Assembly: GCA_029959085.1 (NCBI GenBank)
Contig: JARWIR010000007.1
Span: forward strand, 41,591,137 to 41,655,136
Origin: Nemophila menziesii
Lineage: Eukaryota; Streptophyta; Magnoliopsida; Boraginales; Hydrophyllaceae
DNA: 64,000 nucleotides
Direction: 5' to 3'
The position numbers were made by a program, and so were the translations under genes. The first letter of the stretch is position 1, and every line of letters starts with the position of its first letter. This document shows, piece after piece, positions 46,698 through 57,955 of this stretch. The notes beneath the pieces were generated by a model. The model was given only the letters and a program-made list of their open reading frames with translations, made no database searches and had not been told where the DNA came from.

Positions 46698-47345
46698 CAG
46701 CCATTTTTTTCCACCAAATCTTTAAACCCCTCATGAAAACACCAAGCAGATTCAAAGCGGAATCGCTTCAAGCCAGGGGTTCTTACCGAAGGTGAAGTCA
46801 AAGAAACTAAGATAGGCGCATGATCCGAATGCACTCGAGGAAGATGTAAAACCTTTGACTCGCTGAAGGCCTCGAACCACAACCGATTACCATAGGCTCT
46901 ATCTAGGCGCTTAAGAATACAAACCCGGACCTCCATGAATCGCACCACGTAAACCTAGGTCCCACAAACCCCATATCTTCAAACCCACATTGGTCCCTCC
47001 ATCTTTCGAAATTTACCATCATTCTATTCATACCCTCCACACCACCAACCTGATCATCTGTTATCCCTATCTGATCAAAACCACCTACTACTAGCCAGGG
47101 TTCAGCAATCTGTGATGACGCTACTTCCAGTGATACCCATAAAGTTTCTCGAATCCAACTCTTCGGGCTTGCGTAAACTGCGGAAAGCAACCAGGAAACA
47201 CATGAATCCCTAGAAATTCGTAAATTTATTACCTAATTACTAGCCGATAACAACTGAACGGATACACAAGACTGGCTCCAAAGAACCCATATCCCCCTGG
47301 CGAAACCAACCGCGTTTACTCGAATAGATTTCTCCATTCGAACGG
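46694..47345 (-). pseudogene. LINE endonuclease fragment
   Basis: Two frames: 46903-47190 (LSAVYASPKSWIRETLW, WLVVGGFDQIGITDDQVGG) and 46694-46948 (CILKRLDRAYGN, HLPRVHSDHAPILVSL, KRFRFESAWC). These match the C-terminal two-thirds of the AP-endonuclease domain. The expected GDFN appears as GGFD, and the frame changes near 46920, so the enzyme is dead. Upstream similarity (FARGIWVLW) stops near 47345. Confidence 0.82.
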
Positions 47346-47349
47346 GTTT

Positions 47350-48640
47350 TCATATTTATAGTGCTGGTAATGAAGATAGCGGTAACGATGATGATTGATC
47401 TAATCCTACTAATTACAATTTTGGTCTACTTGATATGAGCGAAAAAGGAGAATGTTATGATTGACAATTATGTCAACCATCTTCCATGGTGAAAGGAGTT
47501 CGACTCATGTTGGGTGAGCGATACGCTTCAATGCGTGCTTTTTTGTTGGATGTGAGTAGGTGACACCTTAAAAATCACAAGGAATGTAAAACGGAAAAGA
47601 TAATCAATAAATACATTACACGCATTTGCGTACATGCTAAAGACGGTTGCGGATTTTATATTCGTGGTATTTTTATTAGTAGTAATAATGTGTGGGAGAT
47701 CACTAGGTTAGAAGACATAAGTGTCAACCCGAAGTTCTTGTGAAAAATCACTAGCAATTGACTTCGAATTTTGTTAGGGATGAAGTATTCGCAATGGTGA
47801 AGACCGATATAGCTATGAAAATTGGATTGATACAAACTCAAATTCATAACGATTTACGGCCATTACATTTCATATGGTAAGGCATGGCGAGGTAAACAAA
47901 AAGTGCTCGAAAAAATATTTGGAAAACGTGAAGGTGCGTTCACGGATTTACCGAAACTTTTTGGTGCTTTACTAATCACTAACCGGGGAACAATATACGA
48001 GTTTGAGTATAGACGTCTTGTGGGTAACAAAGATACGTTTAATATGGTTTTGTGGGCATATGGAGCTAATATCGAAGGTTTCAAGCATTTGATGCTCGTG
48101 GTAAGCATCAATGCAACCCATTTATATGGGAAGTATAATCGTAAACTACTTATTGCGGTTGGGTACGATGTGAACAATCAACTATTTCTGTTAGCTTATT
48201 CGTTAGCCGATGTTGAGTCGAAATACACATGGACTTTTTTTTTGACTTGTATAAAAAAATATGATACGAAGAACCAAAAAATATGTTTATTGTTGGATCG
48301 ACATAAAGGTATATTTTGAAGTGTGGCCGATGTGTTTCCGGAACCGGAAAGAGTTCATCGATTTTGTGCGCGTCACTTAGCTAGCAATTTGAATCACAAA
48401 TACAAACCGTGTGGCAAAAAAGGCTTTCATTGATCTTGCTTACATGTCGGATATGCATGAACTCGATAAGTATTACCGACAATTTTGCGAGTTAAATGAA
48501 GGGAAAAACAAAGGTTGGGTTGAAGATATCCCGAAAGAAAGTTGGTCTCTTGCATATGACGGCGGGTACCGTTATGGTAAAAAAATATTAAACTTTTGGA
48601 ACCCTAACCTTAGATTTTAGGTATAATGCAAGATGGGCTT
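47350..48640 (+). mobile_element. Mutator-like transposase (MULE) remnant
   Basis: Frame 47903-48319 carries the MULE transposase core: KIFGKREGAFTDLPKLFGAL, YGANIEGFKHLMLVVSINAT-HLYGKYNRKLLIAVGYD (first catalytic Asp position of the usual D-x-T/HL-Y-G-K-Y is Asn here, SINATHLYG), and LLLDRHKGI. After a stop, ERVHRFCARHLASNLN (48350-48400) and MAKKAFIDLAYM ... ESWSLAYDGGYRYG (48411-48590) continue the same protein. Upstream decayed matches reach back to about 47350. Stops, shifts and the D-to-N change mean it is inactive. Terminal inverted repeats were not found. Confidence 0.82.
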
Positions 48641-50165
48641 GAGTAGGCTGCTTGAATCGGCTGGAAGAAGAGCACGGGGTGCCGACACTGTGGAGGGGTG
48701 GCAGGTTCTCTCTCGGAGTGGTTTTGCTTCCTCTTCCCGTAATGGGTTTATAATTTCTGTCACGGTTCTTTATTTCTGTTAATGGCGGTGTTCGAACAAC
48801 CGCCTTACTTAAACTGTATTTTACTTTTTGGGCGGTGGCTAGTCCACCGCGTATAAAAAAAATTAATATTACGCATACAGCGGTAAGTAGTATATCGCCA
48901 TTTCCTAATTACGTCTTAAAGTAGGTTGACCAATGCCTAACAAGAGAGGTGGTAAATGGGCTAACACCAGTGTATCAAATGCCCAATTACTTTTACCGTA
49001 GTCAAGTCGCTAATTATTTATAAAAATAACGTTAAAATTAAAAAAACACCCATTTTTCATTTTTCATTTTGGATATATGATTCATGACATCAGCCGCCAA
49101 TACAACCAAAAGCATAAGCTATCGTACTTATGGTATCATAGAATACATACACCAAATTTTCACAATTTTCATTTTGGTTGGTGATATGAGCGCGCCACGA
49201 CAATTCCACCTCGATCTTGGCCACATATTTTATCTATCCTTTACTCACGTCACCCGACAACAACCTCAATTATTAAATACAATCTCGAAATGTCTAAATT
49301 ACCCTCCGAAGCTCACTTTAGCTCACAGCACCAACAAGACCAAAACCCCTAACCTTCGGGCGGGGTAATATAGTAACAAATTATGATGTCACTCTCCTAA
49401 AAAAATTGCAAAGTTCCAAATCAAAACGGGCCACAAACACAAAAAGAGTTGGTCATATGTTGATAGAATAAGGGCATTACTGGTAAAGTATTTTGAGAAC
49501 ACCATTAAATCACAATTAAATTTAATGAAATTTTGAGGTAGTGTTTAATCCTTAGTTGTCTTGTCGATCTATAATTTGCTAATTAATCTGCAGAAAAATG
49601 TGTTTTCCAGTAAATGTGTAAATCTCTATAGTTGTTCAAGAATTCTTTTTCACATATTAAGCGAGGTAAACAGTAGGCCACAATCTAACACTTTCAAATA
49701 AGTGTAGAATTACGAATCTACACTTTCAAATAAGTGATTGTAGAAATAACTAAAATCTTATAAGGTGATTTAAAATAGAGTAATGATATATGTTCTTGGT
49801 TTATACGATGAATATTTTTTTATAACCGGGATAGTTTGAGATAATTTATGTAAATCTGGATTAGTTACGCAGAAAATTTATACACTTTCCTATTCAAGTC
49901 AAAATTACATTATCCATATTTAAAAGAAGATTCAAGATTTTTGTATCTTTTAAAAAAAATATCATGTATACATAAATAAATAGTTAATTGATAAGGTTAA
50001 AATGTGTATCTTTTGACTCTTTATTTAAATATCAAAGTCAAAAATTCTAAATTTCATCTCAAATATAATACTAAATAACTATATGAAAGTGATTTTCTTT
50101 GTTCAATACTATAAGTAATTCGCATTTTCCGATTTATTAGCCATAATCAGCGAGTATTCCTTCCC
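48641..50165. other. non-coding region between MULE remnant and zinc-repeat gene
   Basis: Contains short GGCGGT...ACCGCC inverted pairs at 48784-48866, possibly end debris of a DNA transposon. The rest is AT-rich; the right part is the likely promoter of the downstream gene. Confidence 0.4.
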
Positions 50166-50182
50166 CCTCTCTCTCTCTCTCT
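50166..50182. repeat. CT microsatellite in a pyrimidine-rich leader
   Basis: CT dinucleotide run followed within about 100 bp by further pyrimidine-rich sequence. Such tracts are common in plant 5' leaders, which agrees with its place about 0.85 kb upstream of the zinc-repeat ORF. Confidence 0.8.
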
Positions 50183-51035
50183 ACACAAACACAGTTCTTA
50201 GAAGAACAACTTGCTTGCTGCTCTCTTTTGTTTTTTCCCATTTCATCATCTCATTATATTCCCTTTATAGCTTCTGTCGGTTCACCTTAGTTTCACAAAA
50301 GAAGGTGCTAACTTTGCAACAATATTTCCTATAAAGTTACATTCTTTCCTTCTTCTTTCCTTAAATATCATATTAATCTCATATAATATATATGATCTTT
50401 TTGTTGGTACTTTTAGTATTTTCCTCTTCTTGACACTTATGTAAAATCCATTGTATCGATATATGTACATAGGTGTATCTGTCCTTTTTTTCATATATAG
50501 TAGCTTCGTGGGTTTTCTTAACTTAATTTCTTTTACTATATATGTTTCATGTGTGCTAGTATGCTCTATTTGTGTTTTTCTTTATTTTCTATTCTTCCAA
50601 GTTTTTTTGGCTTTCGTACATGAAAAATAATCATCGTTCGGATTACAACCCCGGGACACAAGTTGTCCCGATGCAGGATAGTAAATCTGAGTATGGATTT
50701 ATTATTATTCTTTATACTTGGATGAATGGATTTAACATTGGGAATCTGAAATTATCGAATATAATCCCAAACTTTAAGGAGGATGGTCAATACTTTACCT
50801 ATGTAAAATAGTTATTTTCTTCTGATTAAAAGAAATTAATATCGCTATTGATTCTTTACAACTTTTCCAGGTGACTCGTGGCGTTTCAGTTTTGTGAGAG
50901 TAATGAATAGAACGGACACATCGAGTTTCATGAAAGGGGAAGCTAACTTTTTAGCGTCATCTTCCTTGCTTCTTTATCCATGATACGATGATCTTTACAC
51001 TAATATACGAATAACAATAGTCTGGTGTTGCTTTA
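50183..51035 (+). promoter_or_regulatory. probable 5' leader with intron of the zinc-repeat gene
   Basis: T-rich sequence ends in TTACAACTTTTCCAG (about 50858-50872), a good splice acceptor, followed by about 165 bp to the ATG at 51036. A leader intron is therefore likely; the donor site is not certain. Confidence 0.45.
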
Positions 51036-52793
51036 ATGGATGGTATATATATCTCTAGAAATGATGATATCACAAAGATCGGCGATACAACTCTTCGATT
51101 AGATTGCTTTGGTTATGGAACAAATGGAGAAACTAACACGGGAATGAATGTTACTCCTATGAAGACTCTTGATGATAATTGCGGATTAGTCCTTAGTTTA
51201 TCCCCAACACCAAATACAGGAGGTAACAAAAGGAAAGGATTTACGACCTTGTCCTCTAACAGTGATTCTATCCTCAAACTTGGCCTCTCTGGTATCACCG
51301 ATGAAGTATTTCCAGATGGTATTAGACTGCAAAATTCTGTACCAGATGAGGGTTCTACTTCAGCCAAGAATTCAGTAGGCTACATGCCTTCTCTTCTTTT
51401 CGCACCAAGAATCGAGAATAGCCAAGAACTGTTTCAAATCAATACAGACTCGTATTGTGATGTTCCTCAGCTAAGCTTTGACCCTTTAGTTGCATCTGAT
51501 TATTCATTAAGCAACATTTCCGACCCTAGAGGAGCTACAAAATCGGTTAACAATCCTAAGAGATGCAACTTTACAGGGTGTTCAAGAGGCGCAAGAGGGG
51601 CGACAAATCTTTGTATCGGCCATGGTGGAGGAGAGAGATGTCAGAAGCCTGGATGTAATAAAGGTGCCGAGAGCCGAACTGCCTACTGTAAATCCCACGG
51701 AGGAGGAAAAAGATGCCTACACTTAGGGTGTACTAAAAGTGCCGAGGGGAAAACAGAGTATTGCATAGCACATGGTGGTGGAAGGCGATGTGAGTATCCA
51801 GAAGGGTGTGCGAAAGCTGCTCGTGGGAAATCCGGTCTTTGCATTAGGCATGGAGGGGGTAAAAGGTGTAAAGTTGAAGATTGTAGTCGTAGTGCTGAGG
51901 GGCAGATCGGGTTGTGTATATCTCACGGTGGTGGAAAACGTTGTCAATTTCAAGAGTGTAATAAAGGCGCTCAAGGTAGCACGTTGTTTTGTAAAGCGCA
52001 CGGAGGTGGAAAGCGTTGTATTTTCACCGGATGTATGAAAGGTGCGGAGGGGAGTACTCCTTTATGTAAGGCGCACGGTGGTGGAAAACGATGTTTGTTT
52101 GATGGTGGAGGGATTTGCCCGAAAAGTGTGCACGGTGGCACGAATTTCTGTGTCGCTCATGGTGGTGGAAAGAGGTGTAATGTTCTGGGGTGCACCAAGA
52201 GTGCTCGTGGACGAACGGATTGTTGTGTGAGACATGGAGGAGGAAAGCGTTGTATAATTGAAAATTGCGAGAAAAGTGCTCAAGGTAGTACTGAACTATG
52301 CAAGGCACATGGTGGTGGAAAGAGATGTCAATGGGGAGAAGGAAAGTGTGTGAAATTTGCTCGTGGAAGGGGTGGGCTATGTGCGGCGCATAGTAGCGTA
52401 GTTAATGGACGTGACAAGAATAAAAGAGGCATGATCGGGCCAGGACTCTTCCATGGACTAGTACCGGTTGTATCTAATTCTACTAACCCTTCTAGGAGCG
52501 GATTGGATAATGGTTATTCTTCATCGAATGTGAGTGTGATCTCGAATTATATATTTACACTAGAGAAGCCGGCCAAGAGGCAAATGCTCATTCCTCCTCA
52601 GGTATTAGTACCTAAATCGATGAAGACACCATTAAGTTCTGAAAATCGGGAACAAAGAAGGACCGGAGTTGTCGATGATGGTACTCGTACGAGAAACGGT
52701 TTTGATCTTGTAGTTTCAGAAGGGAGAGTACACGGGGGCGGACTTATGTCACTACTAGGAAGGAACCTGAAAAACACGATTAATGGAATTTGA
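51036..52793 (+). CDS. WRKY19-like zinc-repeat protein (loricrin-like), single exon
   Basis: 585 residues from ATG 51036 to TGA 52791-52793, no intron. The N-terminal 175 residues are Ser/Asn-rich with a conserved-looking LVLSLSPTP and ILKLGLSG. Residues 176 to about 450 contain eleven tandem repeats of the form RC-x3-7-C-x10-C-x2-H-GGG-K, each with two or three Cys and one His spaced for metal binding. The C-terminal 130 residues are disordered with a short GGGLMSLLGRNL near the end. This architecture belongs to plant nuclear proteins often annotated 'WRKY transcription factor 19-like', although no WRKYGQK motif is present. The role is probably nuclear or chromatin-related, but no biochemical function can be stated. 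All eleven repeats keep the Cys/His frame, so the gene looks intact. Confidence 0.9.
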   Translation: MDGIYISRNDDITKIGDTTLRLDCFGYGTNGETNTGMNVTPMKTLDDNCGLVLSLSPTPNTGGNKRKGFTTLSSNSDSILKLGLSGITDEVFPDGIRLQNSVPDEGSTSAKNSVGYMPSLLFAPRIENSQELFQINTDSYCDVPQLSFDPLVASDYSLSNISDPRGATKSVNNPKRCNFTGCSRGARGATNLCIGHGGGERCQKPGCNKGAESRTAYCKSHGGGKRCLHLGCTKSAEGKTEYCIAHGGGRRCEYPEGCAKAARGKSGLCIRHGGGKRCKVEDCSRSAEGQIGLCISHGGGKRCQFQECNKGAQGSTLFCKAHGGGKRCIFTGCMKGAEGSTPLCKAHGGGKRCLFDGGGICPKSVHGGTNFCVAHGGGKRCNVLGCTKSARGRTDCCVRHGGGKRCIIENCEKSAQGSTELCKAHGGGKRCQWGEGKCVKFARGRGGLCAAHSSVVNGRDKNKRGMIGPGLFHGLVPVVSNSTNPSRSGLDNGYSSSNVSVISNYIFTLEKPAKRQMLIPPQVLVPKSMKTPLSSENREQRRTGVVDDGTRTRNGFDLVVSEGRVHGGGLMSLLGRNLKNTINGI

Positions 52794-53203
52794 TATTGTT
52801 GAAGCTATGTGATTACTGGTTACTACTTTAGTAGATATCTTTTTCCTCCTTTCTTTAGTAGTTATTATTTGTGGAACTTTTGTATGATTGTTCAAAATTT
52901 CAATGTAACTTAGATGTTACGTTGTTGTAATGCCAATGTGGACTTGCCGGTATTTATTTGTTTGGGTTCTTTTTAAAAGCTGTTAACTTACCACCCCAAG
53001 TCCTTGGAGGTTAGATTTTAAAAGATCTAGTACTAGTACATTTGATGAAGGTAGCTTTATTGGCAAAAGGGATAAGGGCATATCCTTTTCTCTCTACTAT
53101 TATAGCATAACTGGAAATGAAAAATAGAACGGAAAAAAATTTCTCTCTTTTTCTTGTATCTCGTTCTTATCCAAAATATTCTACTGCAAAATCACTATGG
53201 TTT
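52794..53203. other. 3' flank of the zinc-repeat gene
   Basis: AT-rich with several TGTAAT/TTTGTA-type plant far-upstream elements (for example TTGTAATG near 52926). No separate gene. Confidence 0.45.
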
Positions 53204-54331
53204 GTAGCTAGGTATTTCACCATCAAATTCTTTTTCTCACTGATCACAATTTAATCATTTTTTTAGCGTGTTTTCTTTTCTCCTTTATTCTCTAAAGAAG
53301 ATTCTACAAAATAAAGCCTAAATAGCAACTAAAAGTGTTTTTAAAGCCTAGTTACTAAAACCTTCATTATAAAGCTTAGTTACATGTTTGGCTTGAATTT
53401 TTTCCAGCTATACCCTTTTCAATTTTTTTTTTTCAGAAATTCATTTTTATTCTTTATCATCTTTTCTTTAAACGAATCACAATTTTTGTAGCTAGGTATT
53501 TCACCATCAAATTCTTTTTCTCACTAATCACAATTTAATCATTTTTTTAGCGTGTTTTCTTTTCTCCTTTATTCTCTAAAGAAAATTCTACAAAATAAAG
53601 CCTAAATGGCAACTAAAAGTGTTTTTAAAGCCTAGTTACTAAAACCTTCATTATAAGGCCTAGTTACATGTTTGGCTTGGATTTTTTCCAGCTATACCCT
53701 TTTCAATTATTTTTTTTTCAGAAATTCATTTTTATTCTTTATCATCTTTTCTTTAAACGAATCACAATTTTTGTAGCTAGGTATTTCACCATCAAATTCT
53801 TTTTCTCACTAATCACAATTTAGTCATTTTTTAGCGTGTTCTCTTTTCTCCTTTATTCTCTAAAGAAGATTCTACAAAATAAAGCCTAAATGGCAACTAA
53901 AAGTGTTTTTAAAGCCTACTTACTAAAACCTTCATTATAAGGCCTAGTTACATGTTTGGCTTGGATTTTTTCCAGCTATACCCTTTTCAATTATTTTTTT
54001 TTTTCAGAAATTCATTTTTATTCTTTATCATCTTTTCTTTAAACGAATCACAATTTTTGTAGCTAGGTATTTCACCATCAAATTCTTTTTCTCACTAATC
54101 ACAATTTAATCATTTTTTTAGCATGTTCTCTTTTCTCCTTTATTCTCTAAAGAAGATTCTACAAAATAAAGCCTAAATGGCAACTAAAAGTGTTTTTGAA
54201 GCCTAGTTACTAAAACCTTCATTATAAGGCCTAGTTACATGTTTGGCTTAGATTTTTTCCAGCTATACCCTTTTCAATTTTTTTTCTTCAGAATTTCATT
54301 TTTATTCTTTATCATCTTTTCTTTAAACGAA
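53204..54331. repeat. four-copy tandem repeat, period about 285 bp
   Basis: Units begin TAGCTAGGTATTTCACCATC at 53204, 53489, 53774 and 54060. Each runs through CAAATTCTTTTTCTCACT, AGCCTAAATGGCAACTAAAA, TGTTTGGCTTGGATTTTTTC and CTTTAAACGAAT. Copies 2-4 are nearly identical and copy 1 slightly diverged. The last ends abruptly before GGATCCGTACCC. No coding sequence is conserved through the units. Confidence 0.95.
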
Positions 54332-54700
54332 TGGATCCGTACCCACGGGTACGGACCTATATTAGATGTGTACAGACATATATACTATTGTGTACAGACC
54401 TATATATTTTTTAACGTTTTTAAGGTGTGTTTGTTCCGATCGTTTTTTTTTTGTATATGTTCATTTTCTCAGGCATGTCCAAGTACGTGTACCTAATGGT
54501 CCGTACACAAGTCATTCTTTGTCCATATTTATGCTAATGTGTCCATTAATATATTGGAGGGGCTGTAATTAGTGTTCATATTTATATGGATTCCTCAAGT
54601 TTAGTGTATAATTAGTGTTTAGGTTTCACCTACAAAATTAACAAAATAGATTAGAGAACAATAAGACACGGTTTAAAAAATAATAAAAATTTATTGGCTG
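54332..54700. other. non-coding spacer
   Basis: Contains the dyad GTACCCACGGGTAC (54348-54361) and repeated TGTACAGACATATA/TGTACAGACCTATA phrases. No gene seen. Confidence 0.4.
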
Positions 54701-55060
54701 AGCCCATCAGGTCTGGACACATTGTGCCCTGGCCCAACAAGTCTGGACCAAAAATGGAAAACACAAAGAAAGGAAAAAACCAAAAAGGGCTGGACACAAA
54801 GCCCAAAATGGCCCAAAAATGTTTTGACACGTTTTAAAAATTAGGAGATACAAAACAAATGTTTGGACACGTTTTAAAAAAAGGAAGATGCAGCCCAAAT
54901 GGGCTGGACACGTTTAAAAAAAAGTTGATACAGCACGAATGGGCCAGACAAATGGGCCAGACATACCACACTCACACGGCAAAAGAAAGGAAAAAACCAA
55001 AAAGGGCAATGGGCTGGACTTAGGCCCAAAATGGCCCCAAATGGCCTAAAAATGTTCGAT
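54700..55060. repeat. degenerate ~50-bp repeats with GGCCCA / TGGACACGTTTTAAAA
   Basis: The block 54770-54960 repeats GCCCAAATGGGC(TGGACACG)TTTAAAAA-type units four to five times with drift. TGGGCC-like boxes resemble plant site-II promoter elements but are here part of the repeat. Open frames across it on the minus strand are not supported as genes. Confidence 0.65.
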
Positions 55061-55800
55061 TGGTGTTTTGTGAACGGAGCATCGGACTTTTGCGGCCTGG
55101 ATCTGAACGGAGCATTCGAGGAGAAGATTAGAGTGTGGCCCTTCGTGGTGGATCTGAACGGAGCATCGGAGGGGAAGAGAAGAGATGAGCGTGGCCTTTC
55201 AGATCTGCAGCGCAGCTTCGGAGGAGAAGAGAGGAAGGGCTGGAGAAAGAAAGGGCTGGACACATGGGCTGGAGAAAGAAAGGGCTGGACACAGAATGGT
55301 GGTCTTCGTGGTGGTTTCTCTTCGTGGCTCTTCACAGCAGATCAGAGTGATGGTGGTCTTCAGATCTGCAGCGCAGCTTCGGAGGAGAAGAAATGAGCAT
55401 GGCTTCGTGGCTTCGGAGGAGAAGATGTCTTCGTGGCTTCGGAGGAGAAGATGGCTTCGCAGCAGCATCAAGGCAGCGGCATCAAGGCTGCGGAAATGGG
55501 TTTCTCTTCGCAGCAACGGCGGACTTCTCCTCCGGCGTAGTTGATGGTGGTTGGGATGGCTTGGTGTTGCAGTTTGACCAGTGGTGGTAATGAAGGAGGG
55601 CATCGGTGGGAAGGTGGTCTTTGATGGTGGTGGGTGAAGGAGGGAAGAGGGAGGCGTAGGGGCGGTGGGTGGAGGAAGGTGGGTGGTCCAGGGTATAGAG
55701 AGGGAAGCTATAGAGAGGGGAAAGATTTTTTGGATTCAAAACCCTAATAGGCTTTTTTTTTTTTGGTTTCTTCACTGTGTATAAGAAAAGGAATATAAGA
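55061..55800. repeat. GA-rich, GC-elevated repetitive block
   Basis: Repeats of GATCTGAACGGAGCAT (55092-55170), AGAAAGGGCTGGACACA (55250-55290) and CTTCGTGGCTTCGGAGGAGAAGA (55384-55450). Base composition is GC-elevated relative to the flanks. Every strand shows open frames because the repeats lack stops, and no protein family is recognisable. Likely transposon-derived or a decayed gene leader. Confidence 0.5.
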
Positions 55801-56289
55801 GAGGGGGGTGTTTTTGGTCTTTCTCCCCTTCTTAGTTAGCTTCTTACGGATGATTATAGGTTAGTTGCTTTTAGGACTTTAATAGAAGAGTAGCATGCCT
55901 TTGGGCTTTAAACATTAATTTACCCTTCTCTAAATCTTCAAAACGGCTGAATTTGTTCTTTAGTGTACTTGTTTATCCATTTTTTTTTGTTCAAATTGTG
56001 TACTTGTTTATCCATGTTTTAACTTCTTTCCTACCCAATTACCTCGTTTTTACTACTTGATCAAAACAATAAATAATTACTCAACAAATCATTCAAATGC
56101 TAAAAATAGAAATATCACACTTTCCATAAAAAAATACTTACTACGAAAAATTGGAAGAGTCTAAACTGTTAGAAAAACTTTTTCATTACGAAGATATCAA
56201 TTTTTTGTTCATAAAAAACCCTATTAAAAAATATTAGAGTCTTAACGGAAAAATCAAGACAGAAAGACGAGGTATGAATCCATAATCAT

Positions 56290-56745
56290 CTTCTTCAACC
56301 AATAAGATAAACAAATGTTTGGAACAAGCGTCCATGGACCTGCTGGGTGAACAAAACGCTTCAATAAAATCAACAATGGCAAAATCAAAGTGAAGACCAC
56401 TACTTTATGGATTCAAATGTTTGGATTGCCTCCAAAACTACTAAACACCCAAATTATTAGAGAGACGTGCACTCCAATAGGCTTCATTCACGAAATTATC
56501 TTACACCTGGTCAAATACATAGATGATCAAACTTTTACCCACATCAAAATTGATTGGAGGCTTTACATGTCAATTTCCGCTGGCTTTAACTTTTGAAAAA
56601 ACACCAAATCTTCAACTTGGATTAAATTTAAGTTCAAGATTCCAGATCAAGTGTGCAACAGATGCGGGAATTTTCATCACTAGGAGAAATATTAGAGCTA
56701 GAAAATTAGCAAAGGCAACAACTATTTCATCAAATCTTTCCTAAT
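56290..56745 (+). pseudogene. LINE ORF1 fragment (CCHC RNA-binding protein)
   Basis: Plus-strand frames give TTTLWIQMFGLPPKLLNTQI, TPIGFIHEII and HIKIDWRLYMSISAGFNF. In the next frame, FKFKIPDQVCNRCGNFHH is the start of a zinc knuckle. This is the same protein part as 37200-37560. It is isolated, with no ORF2 next to it. Confidence 0.72.
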
Positions 56746-57955
56746 CAACATTATTCAAGTATGAATTAAACATCTTTTAGCTTGAGATTTATTATGTATG
56801 AATCCTAGTTTTGATTTGGGATTACTCTTTAATTTAAACAAATTGTGGATTCATGGTTGGTTATAACTCTTGTGCTTAATCGTAACTGATATATCTTGAT
56901 CATATACTGAATTGTGTTAGGGATTAAACTATTTTTGGCAGGGGGAATTTAACCTATGGAATTATAACTTTAAACATTTGGTTGAGTTTAGGATAGGATG
57001 GTTGAATCTAGTTAGATAATCACTATATGTTAGAATTTATCATTAGATGATTCTAAAGGACCACTCAGGAGAAGCTCCTCATGTTTTTCCAGGATAGACT
57101 TAGAGTGACTTTAGAATCCAAGTTAGCAAGTGAATTCCCCTTTTTTCCCTTTAATCACAAACAATACTATGCAATGCTAGTGGAATATGTAATATTTTGT
57201 TATACGTCTCCGTATTATCCTCATATTTACTTTTGTCCTTTCTATGTCATTTTTAGTTATACTTATATTTAAATTCACATTTTATCCTCAACAAACATCT
57301 CAAAGTTTGGGCCATAATTCAAGGTTTGTGCCACTTTTCAAAGTTTGGGTAGTTTTTCAAAGCATCGGGCTAATTAAGATTTTGTGTGGTATTGGGATTG
57401 ATTAAGCAAATCTTTTTTGTATGTGACCAATGCTTTTTGATGAAACAAAAGTGGGATAATTTTATGTGATTGAAAAGTTGAGTTAGGGGCGAGTTTGAGT
57501 TAAAGTAGGGTTGTTTCATGATTGTGTGGCATTGGTAGTAGTGTGTGTGTTGATTGCATTGACGATGTTTCATGGTGAAAAATTATACGTAATTTAATAC
57601 CAACCAAAAAGGAGGATTAAGGGTTAGTTTGTGTGACCGTGAGGTAATTTTGGATTGGTAAAGGGGTGATGATGTTAAAAGTGAGGTATTAGGGATATGA
57701 GAAGATGTAGGAATGTATGAGAAGTGTTCGTGAGTATAAATGAGTCAAATTGGGATGTTTTAGAGTTGGTAATAACAAATGAACTATTGCACTACAAGGG
57801 AGTATTTCTCCCACCTCAAGTGTCATGCATCAGTAACGTCAATCCCCCTAACTTAGGGAGTGAGAGATTCTTGCACAGGTAAGTAATCTTTACCCTCTTG
57901 TTAGTCTATGTATATTTTATGTTTATGTGTATAATTATAAGATTTATTGATTTTT
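56746..57955. other. unclassified region, partly retroelement internal sequence
   Basis: No domain recognised. The right half (57350 onward) runs without a break into the plus-oriented retroelement segment and may be its upstream part. Confidence 0.35.

Larger units (their letters stand above)
42959..47345 (-). mobile_element. LINE, minus strand, nearly full ORF2, 5'-truncated
   Basis: On the minus strand, from 47345 down: endonuclease fragment (FARGIWVLW near 47310-47270; HSDHAPILVSL near 46830), RT (46697-44478), zf-RVT (44225-44310: CPLCEMEVESAIHLFRNC), RNase H (43560-43130) and a T run in the plus strand at 42959-42968 representing the poly(A) tail. ORF1 and the endonuclease start are absent. 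It is younger than the other LINEs here, since one frame still spans 739 residues. Confidence 0.92.

Noticed and set aside
48784..48866. GGCGGT/ACCGCC inverted pairs as transposon termini of the MULE
   Set aside because: Pairs are short, local and not matched at the left side of the transposase remnant; no 9-bp duplication seen.
51723..52308. Antisense frames opposite the zinc-repeat gene
   Set aside because: Shadows of the Cys/His/Gly-rich repeats; no domain or start context.
54874..55603. Minus-strand proline/serine-rich proteins
   Set aside because: Composition-driven open frames in a repetitive block without domains, splice pattern or start context.
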